From positions 1 to 64,000 of the forward strand of contig WJMF01000153.1 of assembly GCA_014728085.1 (NCBI GenBank): 64,000 nucleotides of DNA, in the 5' to 3' direction. Below the pieces are notes generated by a model. The model did no database searches, had not been told where the DNA came from, and saw nothing but the letters and a program-made list of their open reading frames with translations. Position 1 is the first letter of the stretch, and every line of letters starts with the position of its first letter. Of this stretch, positions 8,120-14,687 are shown piece by piece. Position numbers and translations under genes: made by a program. This DNA is from Candidatus Zhuqueibacterota bacterium. Lineage in GTDB: Bacteria > Zhuqueibacterota > Zhuqueibacteria > Residuimicrobiales > Oceaniaggregativiventaceae.

Positions 8120-9490
8120 TTATGAAAAAAATTCTCTGTGGATGGCCCGAACAGTCTTTTCAACATCTTTGAGTTTGATAATAAAGTACTGCGCAACCTT
8201 TGAAGCGCCGGATACGATCATTTCGACATTGGTTCCCACCTCTGCTACCGACGTAAAAACCCGCGCAGCCAGGCCTTTGGTTTCGACCAAACCGACACCC
8301 ACCACCGCCACTACAGCGATATCCTTGATCGTTTCTATTGAATCGATATAAGGAATTTTCAGAGAATCAATAAGCAGCTTTCCCCGTGCCAGGTCCGACT
8401 TGGAAAGTAAAAAGTTGACATCGGTTTGAGCCGTAATCACCGACATGATATTAATATTATTCTCGCTCAGAGCGCTGACAACGCCTTTTAAAAACCCGAC
8501 CTGTTGCCCTATAGCTGCTCCGTAAATGCGTAAAACACCGATATTGGAGTTGCAGGTAACGCTTTTAATAACGTCTTTATCCTGTTTCTTTTCCGCACCG
8601 ATAAGGGTTCCAACGGCATCCGGTTCAAATGTATTTTTGATCACAGCCCGTATATTTTTTTTGGTCAATGGTTCGACTGTTCTGGGATGCAATATTTCCG
8701 CACCGAAATAGGCCAGCTCTGCTGCTTCTTCATAAGCCAAATGTTCAATCGGTTTTGCATTCGAAACCAGGCCAGGAGATGCGGTTAAAAATCCGTCAAC
8801 ATCTTTCCAAATCTGCAATTCGGAACAATCCATGGCATAGGCAACAATGGCAGCGCTATAGTCCGTTCCTCCCCGGCCAAAGGTAATCGTATGATTATCA
8901 TGTGTTCTGGCAAAAAATCCGGTTATCACCGGTATGCTATTTCTGTTTAAATAGGGTTTAAGAAAAGCCGGTAAATATTTCGCGGTTGTAATGAGATCAG
9001 CGTTGCCGTTACCAAACTCACCGGTCGCATAGATGCCAATCTTGTCCGCGTCCATCGGGACAGCAGAGACACCCCGATCCTGCAAACAACCGGTCAAAAC
9101 CTGGACGGCAATACGTTCACCACTCGATATCACCAGTTCGCGCGTTTTAGGCGTGCATTCTCCGGTAAAGGTGATACCGAAGAGGAGTTTTTCCAACCGC
9201 GACAACAGGTACTCAATTTCGTCCATGGTTTGATGGCGCAACGAGACGGTCTGAATGCAGCCGACGACAAGTTCGCGATGCAGGAGCCGCAAGTATTCCA
9301 ACAGACCATTGATCTGCCGGTCATTCTTAAGCGCTTCATCGATACTCTTGAACAGATGATCGGTTACCCCTTTGACAGCAGACAAAACAACAATTTTTTT
9401 CAAAGAGGTACGAGTCGATATAATATCCACGACCCGGTTTAACGATTCAGTATCTCGTAAGGACGACCCGCCTATTTTTAGAGTGATCAT
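8120..9490 (-). CDS. lysC: Aspartate kinase with C-terminal ACT domains
   Basis: 456 aa. Catalyses phosphorylation of L-aspartate, the first step to lysine, threonine, methionine and diaminopimelate. The N-terminal amino-acid kinase domain shows 'LKIGGSSL' (residues 3-10), 'ISSGERIAVQVL' (about 125-136) and 'TFGRGGTDYSAAIVAYA' (about 203-219). The C-terminus holds two ACT-like regulatory units ('VGFLKGVVSALSENNINIMSVI', split by the family pattern, and 'VGLVETKGLAARVF'), so feedback control by an amino acid is expected. Its ATG overlaps the asd stop codon by four bases (ATGA, 9490-9487), showing translational coupling. It could be a monofunctional lysine- or threonine-sensitive isozyme; sequence alone does not say which. 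Confidence 0.93.
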   Translation of the reverse strand: MITLKIGGSSLRDTESLNRVVDIISTRTSLKKIVVLSAVKGVTDHLFKSIDEALKNDRQINGLLEYLRLLHRELVVGCIQTVSLRHQTMDEIEYLLSRLEKLLFGITFTGECTPKTRELVISSGERIAVQVLTGCLQDRGVSAVPMDADKIGIYATGEFGNGNADLITTAKYLPAFLKPYLNRNSIPVITGFFARTHDNHTITFGRGGTDYSAAIVAYAMDCSELQIWKDVDGFLTASPGLVSNAKPIEHLAYEEAAELAYFGAEILHPRTVEPLTKKNIRAVIKNTFEPDAVGTLIGAEKKQDKDVIKSVTCNSNIGVLRIYGAAIGQQVGFLKGVVSALSENNINIMSVITAQTDVNFLLSKSDLARGKLLIDSLKIPYIDSIETIKDIAVVAVVGVGLVETKGLAARVFTSVAEVGTNVEMIVSGASKVAQYFIIKLKDVEKTVRAIHREFFS

Positions 9491-10545
9491 AACCTTTTTT
9501 CTCGGTAAGCGAGTTCAGCGTTTAATACCGAGCCACCGGCTGCACCGCGGATCAAATTATTGGAAAGGGTAACAAAACGGATAATATTGTTTTCGACATT
9601 CAATCTTCCGACCACTACCGCCATACCTTTGGCACGCTCCGGGGTGCCGGCCCCGAGATCCAGTCTGGGTTGTGGGCGCAGGGGATCTTCGGTGAACAAC
9701 ACCGGCTTGGATGGCGCTGTGGGTAAATCCCGAACAATCGCCGGAGCGCTGAAATTGCGAAACAGAGCCTCAACAGATTGCGGCTCCACCGATTCTTTCA
9801 GTTTGACATGAACCGATATCAAGTGCCCGATCTCGGTGGGAACCCTGATGCAATGGGCATACACATTCCACTCTTTTAATTCTATAGAATTTTCCCGGAT
9901 ATTGCCAAAAATTTTAAGACATTCCTGACGCATCTTGGGTTCTTCGTTTTTGATATAAGGAATGACATTATTCAGCATATCAAGCGCTGAATGACCGGGA
10001 TAGCCGGAACCGCTGATTGCCTGGTAGCTGGATACAATCAGCTCTTCAATATTAAAACCGGCAAGTGGAAGCAAGCTGAGTGCCAGACCTGTCGTGGTAC
10101 AATTTGCGTTGGTGATAATAAAGCCGGGATATTTTTTTTGCTGCTGTTTAACAAGATCAAGGTGGTCTGCATTGATCTCGGGAATCAAAATCGGTATTTG
10201 TGGATCCATGCGGTAAGCACCGGCATTAGAAAAAACAGCCATTCCTCTTTTAGCCGCTTCCATTTCGACATTAACGGCAATATCTGCAGGTAGAGCCGAA
10301 AAAACAACACGAATATCCTTTTTCTTCAAGATATCCATGCGCATTGGATCGAATTCAAGAGGGGCGAAAACCGGAGGGATTCCCCCGGGAATGAGTTCCC
10401 GGACGTAACCCAACTTTTCGCCAATCCTCGAATCACTGGCGCAAACCGATTTTAATTCAAAATAAGGATGTTCCTGTAATAATCTTAAAAAATTTTGTCC
10501 AACTACCCCGGTTGCCCCCAATACTGCACAATTCATTTTTTCCAT
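9487..10545 (-). CDS. asd: Aspartate-semialdehyde dehydrogenase, archaeal/fungal-type
   Basis: 352 aa. Reduces aspartyl phosphate to aspartate semialdehyde. 'AVLGATGVVGQNFLRLL' at the N-terminus is the NADP-binding Rossmann loop; 'TNANCTTTGLALSLLPL' (about 146-162) carries the active-site cysteine; 'SGSGYPGHSALDMLNNVIPYI' follows, trimmed here to the conserved SGxGYPG core. These wordings match the archaeal/fungal branch of ASADH rather than the typical bacterial one (GNCS). First gene of a tightly coupled operon with aspartate kinase. ATG at 10545; a second in-frame ATG three codons later (MNCAV) is possible. Confidence 0.92.
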   Translation of the reverse strand: MEKMNCAVLGATGVVGQNFLRLLQEHPYFELKSVCASDSRIGEKLGYVRELIPGGIPPVFAPLEFDPMRMDILKKKDIRVVFSALPADIAVNVEMEAAKRGMAVFSNAGAYRMDPQIPILIPEINADHLDLVKQQQKKYPGFIITNANCTTTGLALSLLPLAGFNIEELIVSSYQAISGSGYPGHSALDMLNNVIPYIKNEEPKMRQECLKIFGNIRENSIELKEWNVYAHCIRVPTEIGHLISVHVKLKESVEPQSVEALFRNFSAPAIVRDLPTAPSKPVLFTEDPLRPQPRLDLGAGTPERAKGMAVVVGRLNVENNIIRFVTLSNNLIRGAAGGSVLNAELAYREKRL

Positions 10546-10606
10546 ATCGATATCCCTGAATACTTGAAACCCGCTGTTGAATCCAGACAGTGGATTTTAC
10601 TTTTCA

Positions 10607-10618
10607 TTGACTGGTCAA
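10607..10618. promoter_or_regulatory. Palindrome in the asd leader
   Basis: TTGACTGGTCAA is a 12-bp inverted repeat (TTGAC/GTCAA arms) about 62 nt upstream of the asd start. It could be an operator for the asd-lysC operon; no matching copy was noticed elsewhere in the window. The remaining asd upstream region is AT-rich without a convincing promoter pair. Confidence 0.25.
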
Positions 10619-10736
10619 CTTATACTTTGAAATATTTGTCGATTAAAGCGTTCATGCTAAAATTTTTATGTTTTTCAAAATATAAATTAATTATTTTTAT
10701 CCCCATTGTCAATGAAAAATCCGGACATCCCGGGGT

Positions 10737-10948
10737 CTATTCCAGACCCTCCAGTCGATGCTTGAGCGTTTCGAGCTCTTCGCGAAGCCGTTCGATCCAG
10801 ATCCTGGATACGGACGCCCAGCCAGGCATCTTCCGCTTCCGAAACGCGTACGAAAGTTTTCAACCTCTTCAGCAACCAATGGAGTAACAAGGAACGCAAA
10901 CACAATAGCCATAACCACTAACTTGCTGATATTACTCTTTGCATACAT
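10737..10948 (-). pseudogene. Frameshifted small exported coiled-coil protein
   Basis: Starts at ATG 10948 after AGGAGG at good spacing, and encodes a clear signal peptide ('KLVVMAIVFAFLVTPLVA') followed by 'EEVENF'. The coding signal then moves to a second frame ('VRVSEAEDAWLGVRIQDL') and finally to the third frame ('IERLREELETLKHRLEGLE', stop TAG 10739-10737), which is a perfect heptad-like coiled coil. Two frameshifts within about 90 bp are needed to join them, giving a protein of about 70 residues. Reading straight on in the first frame yields low-quality sequence. I infer a decayed gene, or two assembly errors. The family is unknown; it stands alone between divergent neighbours. Confidence 0.5.
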
Positions 10949-11042
10949 GATGATAATCCTCCTTTGATTTTGATCTGTCTATTAGACGTCTCTACTTATT
11001 CGAGTTTGCGTTTAGACTGAAAAATTAACCATTGCTTTTAAA

Positions 11043-11055
11043 ACAGAGTCTCTGT
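11043..11055. promoter_or_regulatory. Palindrome upstream of the DUF2752 gene
   Basis: ACAGAG-T-CTCTGT is a perfect inverted repeat with one central base. It falls in the 17-nt spacer between a weak -35 (TTGCTT, 11032-11037) and a weak -10 (TACTTT, 11055-11060) for the plus-strand gene at 11099, a position where a repressor would block transcription. Speculative. Confidence 0.25.
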
Positions 11056-11098
11056 ACTTTAATATAAAGAAACCGAGCCGACGTGTATAGGAAACAAT

Positions 11099-11521
11099 GT
11101 GAAGATAGAGGTGACGCTGCTAAAAACACAAAAACTCCATCCTGGTCTTTACTTTTTTTTTATCGGAATTATTTCTTTTTTATTTGTTCACTATTTTCCC
11201 GGTATTCTGCAAATTATTCCACCGTGTCAATTCAGGGAATGGAGCGGAATACCTTGCCCAACCTGCGGCGCAACCCGGGCAGGCGTTTTACTCGGCCAGT
11301 TTCAATTCTATAAAGCATTTATAACCAACCCGCTTTTTTCTATCATCTATATGGCGATTGCGGGATGGGGATTATATTCGGTTTTAGCTTTATTCGTTAA
11401 AAAACAATTGACAGTTTCACCCTCGGCCAAAGAAAAAATGGCTGTTAAACTTGTTATCTTGTTGTCTATACCGGTTAATTGGCTCTATATGATTATTTAC
11501 CAGGTTGTTTCCAAACATTGA
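11099..11521 (+). CDS. DUF2752 family membrane protein
   Basis: 140 aa from a GTG start with TAGGA just upstream. The family signature is clear: 'PCQFREWSGIPCPTCGATRA' (about 42-61), a Cys-rich loop between membrane helices that in DUF2752 proteins reads CPxxxxTGxxCPxCGxTRA. Three hydrophobic segments (about 18-38, 77-100, 112-135) predict an inner-membrane protein. The function of DUF2752 is not known to me. The stop codon is 11 nt before the start of the TIM-barrel gene, so the two are probably translated from one message. Confidence 0.8.
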   Translation: MKIEVTLLKTQKLHPGLYFFFIGIISFLFVHYFPGILQIIPPCQFREWSGIPCPTCGATRAGVLLGQFQFYKAFITNPLFSIIYMAIAGWGLYSVLALFVKKQLTVSPSAKEKMAVKLVILLSIPVNWLYMIIYQVVSKH

Positions 11522-11532
11522 TAAGAACATTC

Positions 11533-12372
11533 ATGCATAAACATCACTGTCGCATCCACTTTTCGGTTCAGTATTATCAGGGGATACCACCCTCACTAAT
11601 TATCTCAGCTTTGAATCTTCTCAACATTGAAGGAGTGGAATTGACCCATGCAATTTTTGATGAAATAGATAATCTCGTTCCCCGGCTCTGTAAAATGTCC
11701 AGCGGATTTCATCTGCCCCTTTTGCATGAAAACGGCTGGGATTTTACCTGTTCAGATTCGCAGGACAAAATAGATAGAACCATACGCCTGATCAACCGAT
11801 ATAAAGACGATCTGAACATGAAATATGCCGTCTTTCATCCCCCGGAGGTGACAACACATTATAAGGAACAAAAACAACTCTTTCGGATTTTGCTCAAAAA
11901 TGTAAAAAAGATCGATTTACCTCTCTGTATCGAGAATATCCCGTCCCTATCCATCGAAGCATTTGAAGATCAATACGAAGAAGCAAAAATACTTTTACAA
12001 AACAGATTGAGTGGCGTCTGTTTCGATGCACCGCATTTTTATATCCAGGGCAATGATCCGATAGAGATGTATCACCGCTTGAAAGACAACATTAAAGTCA
12101 TCCATCTCTCGGATTGTACCCGAGACAGAGATTGCCATCTCCCCTTTGATAAAATTGGACAACTGCCTGTTGAAGACATTCTTAAAACTCTGCAAAAAGA
12201 AAAATTTGCCGGATACATTACGCTGGAGATAAAACCGGAATCACTGCAGGATATGGGTGCATATATAAAAAGTTATCTTAAAACGTTGAGAAGATGCAAC
12301 CGTATAAAGTATCTAAAGACACTCTTTCTGTTATTTTACTTACGGCCCATTATGAAAAAATTCTCAAGTTAA
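11533..12372 (+). CDS. Xylose isomerase-like TIM-barrel (AP endonuclease 2 family) protein
   Basis: 279 aa from ATG 11533; a longer reading from 11479 would overlap the previous gene and is not needed. The protein has the strand-end residues typical of the xylose isomerase-like/Endo IV barrel: 'GVELTHA', 'YAVFHPPEV', 'LCIENIP' (metal-ligand Glu), 'VCFDAPHFY' (Asp/His), 'VIHLSDC' and 'YITLEIKPE' (final Glu). This is the set that binds divalent metals in sugar isomerases, epimerases and endonuclease IV. No DNA-binding loops are evident, so a sugar isomerase/epimerase is more likely. The last 30 residues are basic and hydrophobic ('LKTLFLLFYLRPIMKK') and may touch the membrane. Follows the DUF2752 gene. 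Confidence 0.75.
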   Translation: MHKHHCRIHFSVQYYQGIPPSLIISALNLLNIEGVELTHAIFDEIDNLVPRLCKMSSGFHLPLLHENGWDFTCSDSQDKIDRTIRLINRYKDDLNMKYAVFHPPEVTTHYKEQKQLFRILLKNVKKIDLPLCIENIPSLSIEAFEDQYEEAKILLQNRLSGVCFDAPHFYIQGNDPIEMYHRLKDNIKVIHLSDCTRDRDCHLPFDKIGQLPVEDILKTLQKEKFAGYITLEIKPESLQDMGAYIKSYLKTLRRCNRIKYLKTLFLLFYLRPIMKKFSS

Positions 12373-12589
12373 AAAACCCTTGCATTTTTTTTCCAAACCG
12401 CATATTTTAATAACAGAGGGCGAATTGATGAATTTTAAAATTATAATCACACCTTTCAAAAAACTTTCTGTTTTTCATTCCCAAAGCTTTAATAAAATTC
12501 ACGAAAAAAGTCAGAATATACTGATGAAATTAGATTCTAAATGACTTTTGTTTAACAAATACAATTATGTTTAATTGAAAGGGCAAAAA

Positions 12590-13732
12590 ATGGCACCCCG
12601 GTTCAATTCTATTATTCCTGATTTTAAAGAGCTTTTTCTTGACAAATTTAGTCGTAAAGTTACTGCCGATAGCGACGATTTGCTGGGTCTTCCCTATCCC
12701 TATGTCGCTGCAGGGGAGAATGCCAAAGATGCGTTATTTTATCTGGACACCTTTTTCATTAACATGGGTCTGCTTCGACTCGGGCTTGTGCCACAGGCAA
12801 AAAACAATGTCGAGAATATCTTATATCTGATCAGAGAATATGGATACGTACCTGCCGCCAATAGAAAATCAATGTCTTCATATTCTCAATTACCCTTGTT
12901 GGCGTGGATGGTTCGGGATATTTACCGTTCAACCGGAGACAAAGGATGGCTGAGACGGGCAATGCCGGATGTTCTCAAAGAATTCAATTTTTGGAACAGC
13001 AAGGAGCACAAGTCTTCAACAGGATTATCGTCCTATCTTTCCGGTGATCAAAAAGAAAATATTCTCACAGAACAAGAGTCCGCATGGGCGGGCTCGCTTC
13101 GTTTCGAAAAAACAAAGAATTATAACCCAGTGGACCTGAATAGTATTCTTTATCGCAATGCGCTGATTATCAATGATCTGTTTAAAGAACTGGAAGGAGA
13201 AGAAAATACCACTCTTCTCAACAGAGCCAGGCAGATCCAGGAACTTTTAGATTTATGCTGGAACGATTCTGAACAATTTTTCTATGACAACAACATAGAT
13301 GATAAAAAACCCGGCGATATAAAAACCCTGGCAGGATTTACACCGCTTTTCACAAAACTGGTGGAAAAGCAACAGGCTGAAGAAATTCAGAAACATATTA
13401 AAGATTTCGTAAGACCGGGAGGACTCGCCTGTACGGAAAAAGGCAAAGCGGAAAATGGCAAACCATGGACTGCTCCACTCTGCTATGCGCCATATCTCTA
13501 TTTTAGCATAAAAGGATTCTTCAATTATGATTTTATGGAGGACAGCGCCGATATCGCCATCAATTGGCTCGACATGGTTAAAAAAGTGTACAAAGAAACG
13601 AACCAAATATGGGAATGGTATAATGTCGAAGAAAAAACACATCTCATGGAGGGCGTTGAAAACAGAGCCGGTGCCGGCTGGACCATGGGCACATATATTG
13701 CATTAACCGATGAACTGGGGCTCGATAATTAG
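12590..13732 (+). CDS. GH37 trehalase-like (alpha/alpha)6-barrel glycosidase
   Basis: 380 aa from ATG 12590 (GAAAGGG just upstream; an in-frame TTG at 12575 is less likely). Segments line up with GH37 trehalases: 'YLDTFFINMGLLRLGL' (cf. WDSYF..LGL), 'GYVPAANR' (cf. GxIPNGNR), 'SQLPLLAWMVRDIY' (cf. SRSQPP..A.MV), 'PVDLNSILY' (cf. PVDLN), and 'ENRAGAGWTMG' near the end (cf. GEY...GFGWTNG). There is no signal peptide, so it is cytosolic. At 'ESAWAGSLRF' the family normally has ESGWDxSSR, whose Asp is the general acid; here it is Ala. The fold is likely correct, but trehalase activity is doubtful. It is monocistronic and ends 7 nt from the convergent gene. Confidence 0.75.
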   Translation: MAPRFNSIIPDFKELFLDKFSRKVTADSDDLLGLPYPYVAAGENAKDALFYLDTFFINMGLLRLGLVPQAKNNVENILYLIREYGYVPAANRKSMSSYSQLPLLAWMVRDIYRSTGDKGWLRRAMPDVLKEFNFWNSKEHKSSTGLSSYLSGDQKENILTEQESAWAGSLRFEKTKNYNPVDLNSILYRNALIINDLFKELEGEENTTLLNRARQIQELLDLCWNDSEQFFYDNNIDDKKPGDIKTLAGFTPLFTKLVEKQQAEEIQKHIKDFVRPGGLACTEKGKAENGKPWTAPLCYAPYLYFSIKGFFNYDFMEDSADIAINWLDMVKKVYKETNQIWEWYNVEEKTHLMEGVENRAGAGWTMGTYIALTDELGLDN

Positions 13733-13739
13733 ATCCCCT

Positions 13740-14462
13740 TCAGTTATTACTTATAAAATCCAATCGGTCCCTTAAAAAGGCAGCTCTTTCAAAATCCTCG
13801 TTTTTTACGGCATATTTTAATTCATCTTCCAGGCTAAAACGGGTATGGGTGTATTTCTTTATAAGGGACCGCCTTGTTTTTTCCAAACGTAGAATTTCAT
13901 AACTGTTGTCAATAAGATTATATTTTTTTTTTAAAGTTTTAATACTGTCCTGTGTATATCGAATTGCTTCATCGCCATTTCCTTTTTCCTCACTCATATT
14001 GACCAAAGATTTGTTATAAGTCATAGAAAGATAAGGTTTTAGGCGATTAAGACGCTCTTTTGTTTTTTTATTATCAATATAGAGCAGCATGTTATCGACC
14101 AGATGAACATTTCTGCGGATATCCCGGGCGCTTTTGTGATACTCTTTGATTTTCATAAAAGCAATCGATCGCGCATGATAGAGCACTATTTCCTGTAAAA
14201 GCTGAGCAATATCGCCGTCATCAAGACGAAATTGCCTACCTTCCCGCTTTAGTTGTTCTATCTTTGTTTTTATATATTTCCAATAATTTTCAGAAGAAAA
14301 CGGTCTTGCACCGTCCGGACGCCCCTCCGTGTGCATGGTAATTTGGCCCGCCCCATATACAAGCTTTAAATACTCGTCATCGCCTATCCTTTCTCTATGT
14401 ACCTCCATCTCATTTGAGATAAATTCCCAATAGCGTAAGATAGGTGCAATATCAATATTCAT
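13740..14462 (-). CDS. Hypothetical helical protein with C-terminal UVR motif
   Basis: 240 aa, soluble, highly charged and alpha-helical throughout. The C-terminal 32 residues ('LEDELKYAVKNEDFERAAFL' region) match the UvrB/UvrC UVR hairpin, which mediates dimerisation or partner binding in UvrB, UvrC, McsA and ClpC. The rest is not recognised; 'YHKSARDIRRNVHLVDNMLLYI' and 'LKPYLSMTYNKSLVNMSEEKG' have a TPR-like character. A GGAGA ribosome binding site precedes ATG 14462. It converges on the trehalase-like gene with a 7-nt gap. A stress-response adaptor role is possible but not shown. Confidence 0.7.
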   Translation of the reverse strand: MNIDIAPILRYWEFISNEMEVHRERIGDDEYLKLVYGAGQITMHTEGRPDGARPFSSENYWKYIKTKIEQLKREGRQFRLDDGDIAQLLQEIVLYHARSIAFMKIKEYHKSARDIRRNVHLVDNMLLYIDNKKTKERLNRLKPYLSMTYNKSLVNMSEEKGNGDEAIRYTQDSIKTLKKKYNLIDNSYEILRLEKTRRSLIKKYTHTRFSLEDELKYAVKNEDFERAAFLRDRLDFISNN

Positions 14463-14599
14463 CTATTCTCCAAATTTTAAATCCAAAAAATCCATTGCAA
14501 ACTCAATGCCAACTTTTATAGATATGCATCAAAAATAGTGGGTCGCTAAGTATTGTTAAATAATGATTTATAAAAAGGTGGGTCCGAAAAAAAAACAAC

Positions 14600-14687
14600 T
14601 TTATTCGTTTTTGGGCAAATCACGAAGAATCTTGAATTGGATTGGGCATTTGACGAAGGAATAACAGTCCTTTTTATTCGTTTTTGG
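14600..14687. repeat. 15-bp direct repeat at the 3' end of the TPR gene
   Basis: TTTATTCGTTTTTGG occurs at 14600-14614 and again at 14673-14687. The second copy contains the stop codon and last codons (K-N-E-stop) of the TPR lipoprotein. The first copy, 73 bp downstream on the minus strand, can be read as another tail ending in the same K-N-E-stop, followed by a run of nine T (14595-14587). It may be the remnant of a tandem duplication; a weak terminator at the T run is possible. Confidence 0.4.

Noticed and set aside
11479-11532. Longer N-terminus for the TIM-barrel protein
   Set aside because: It would overlap the DUF2752 gene by 43 bp, and the family sequence begins after the ATG at 11533.
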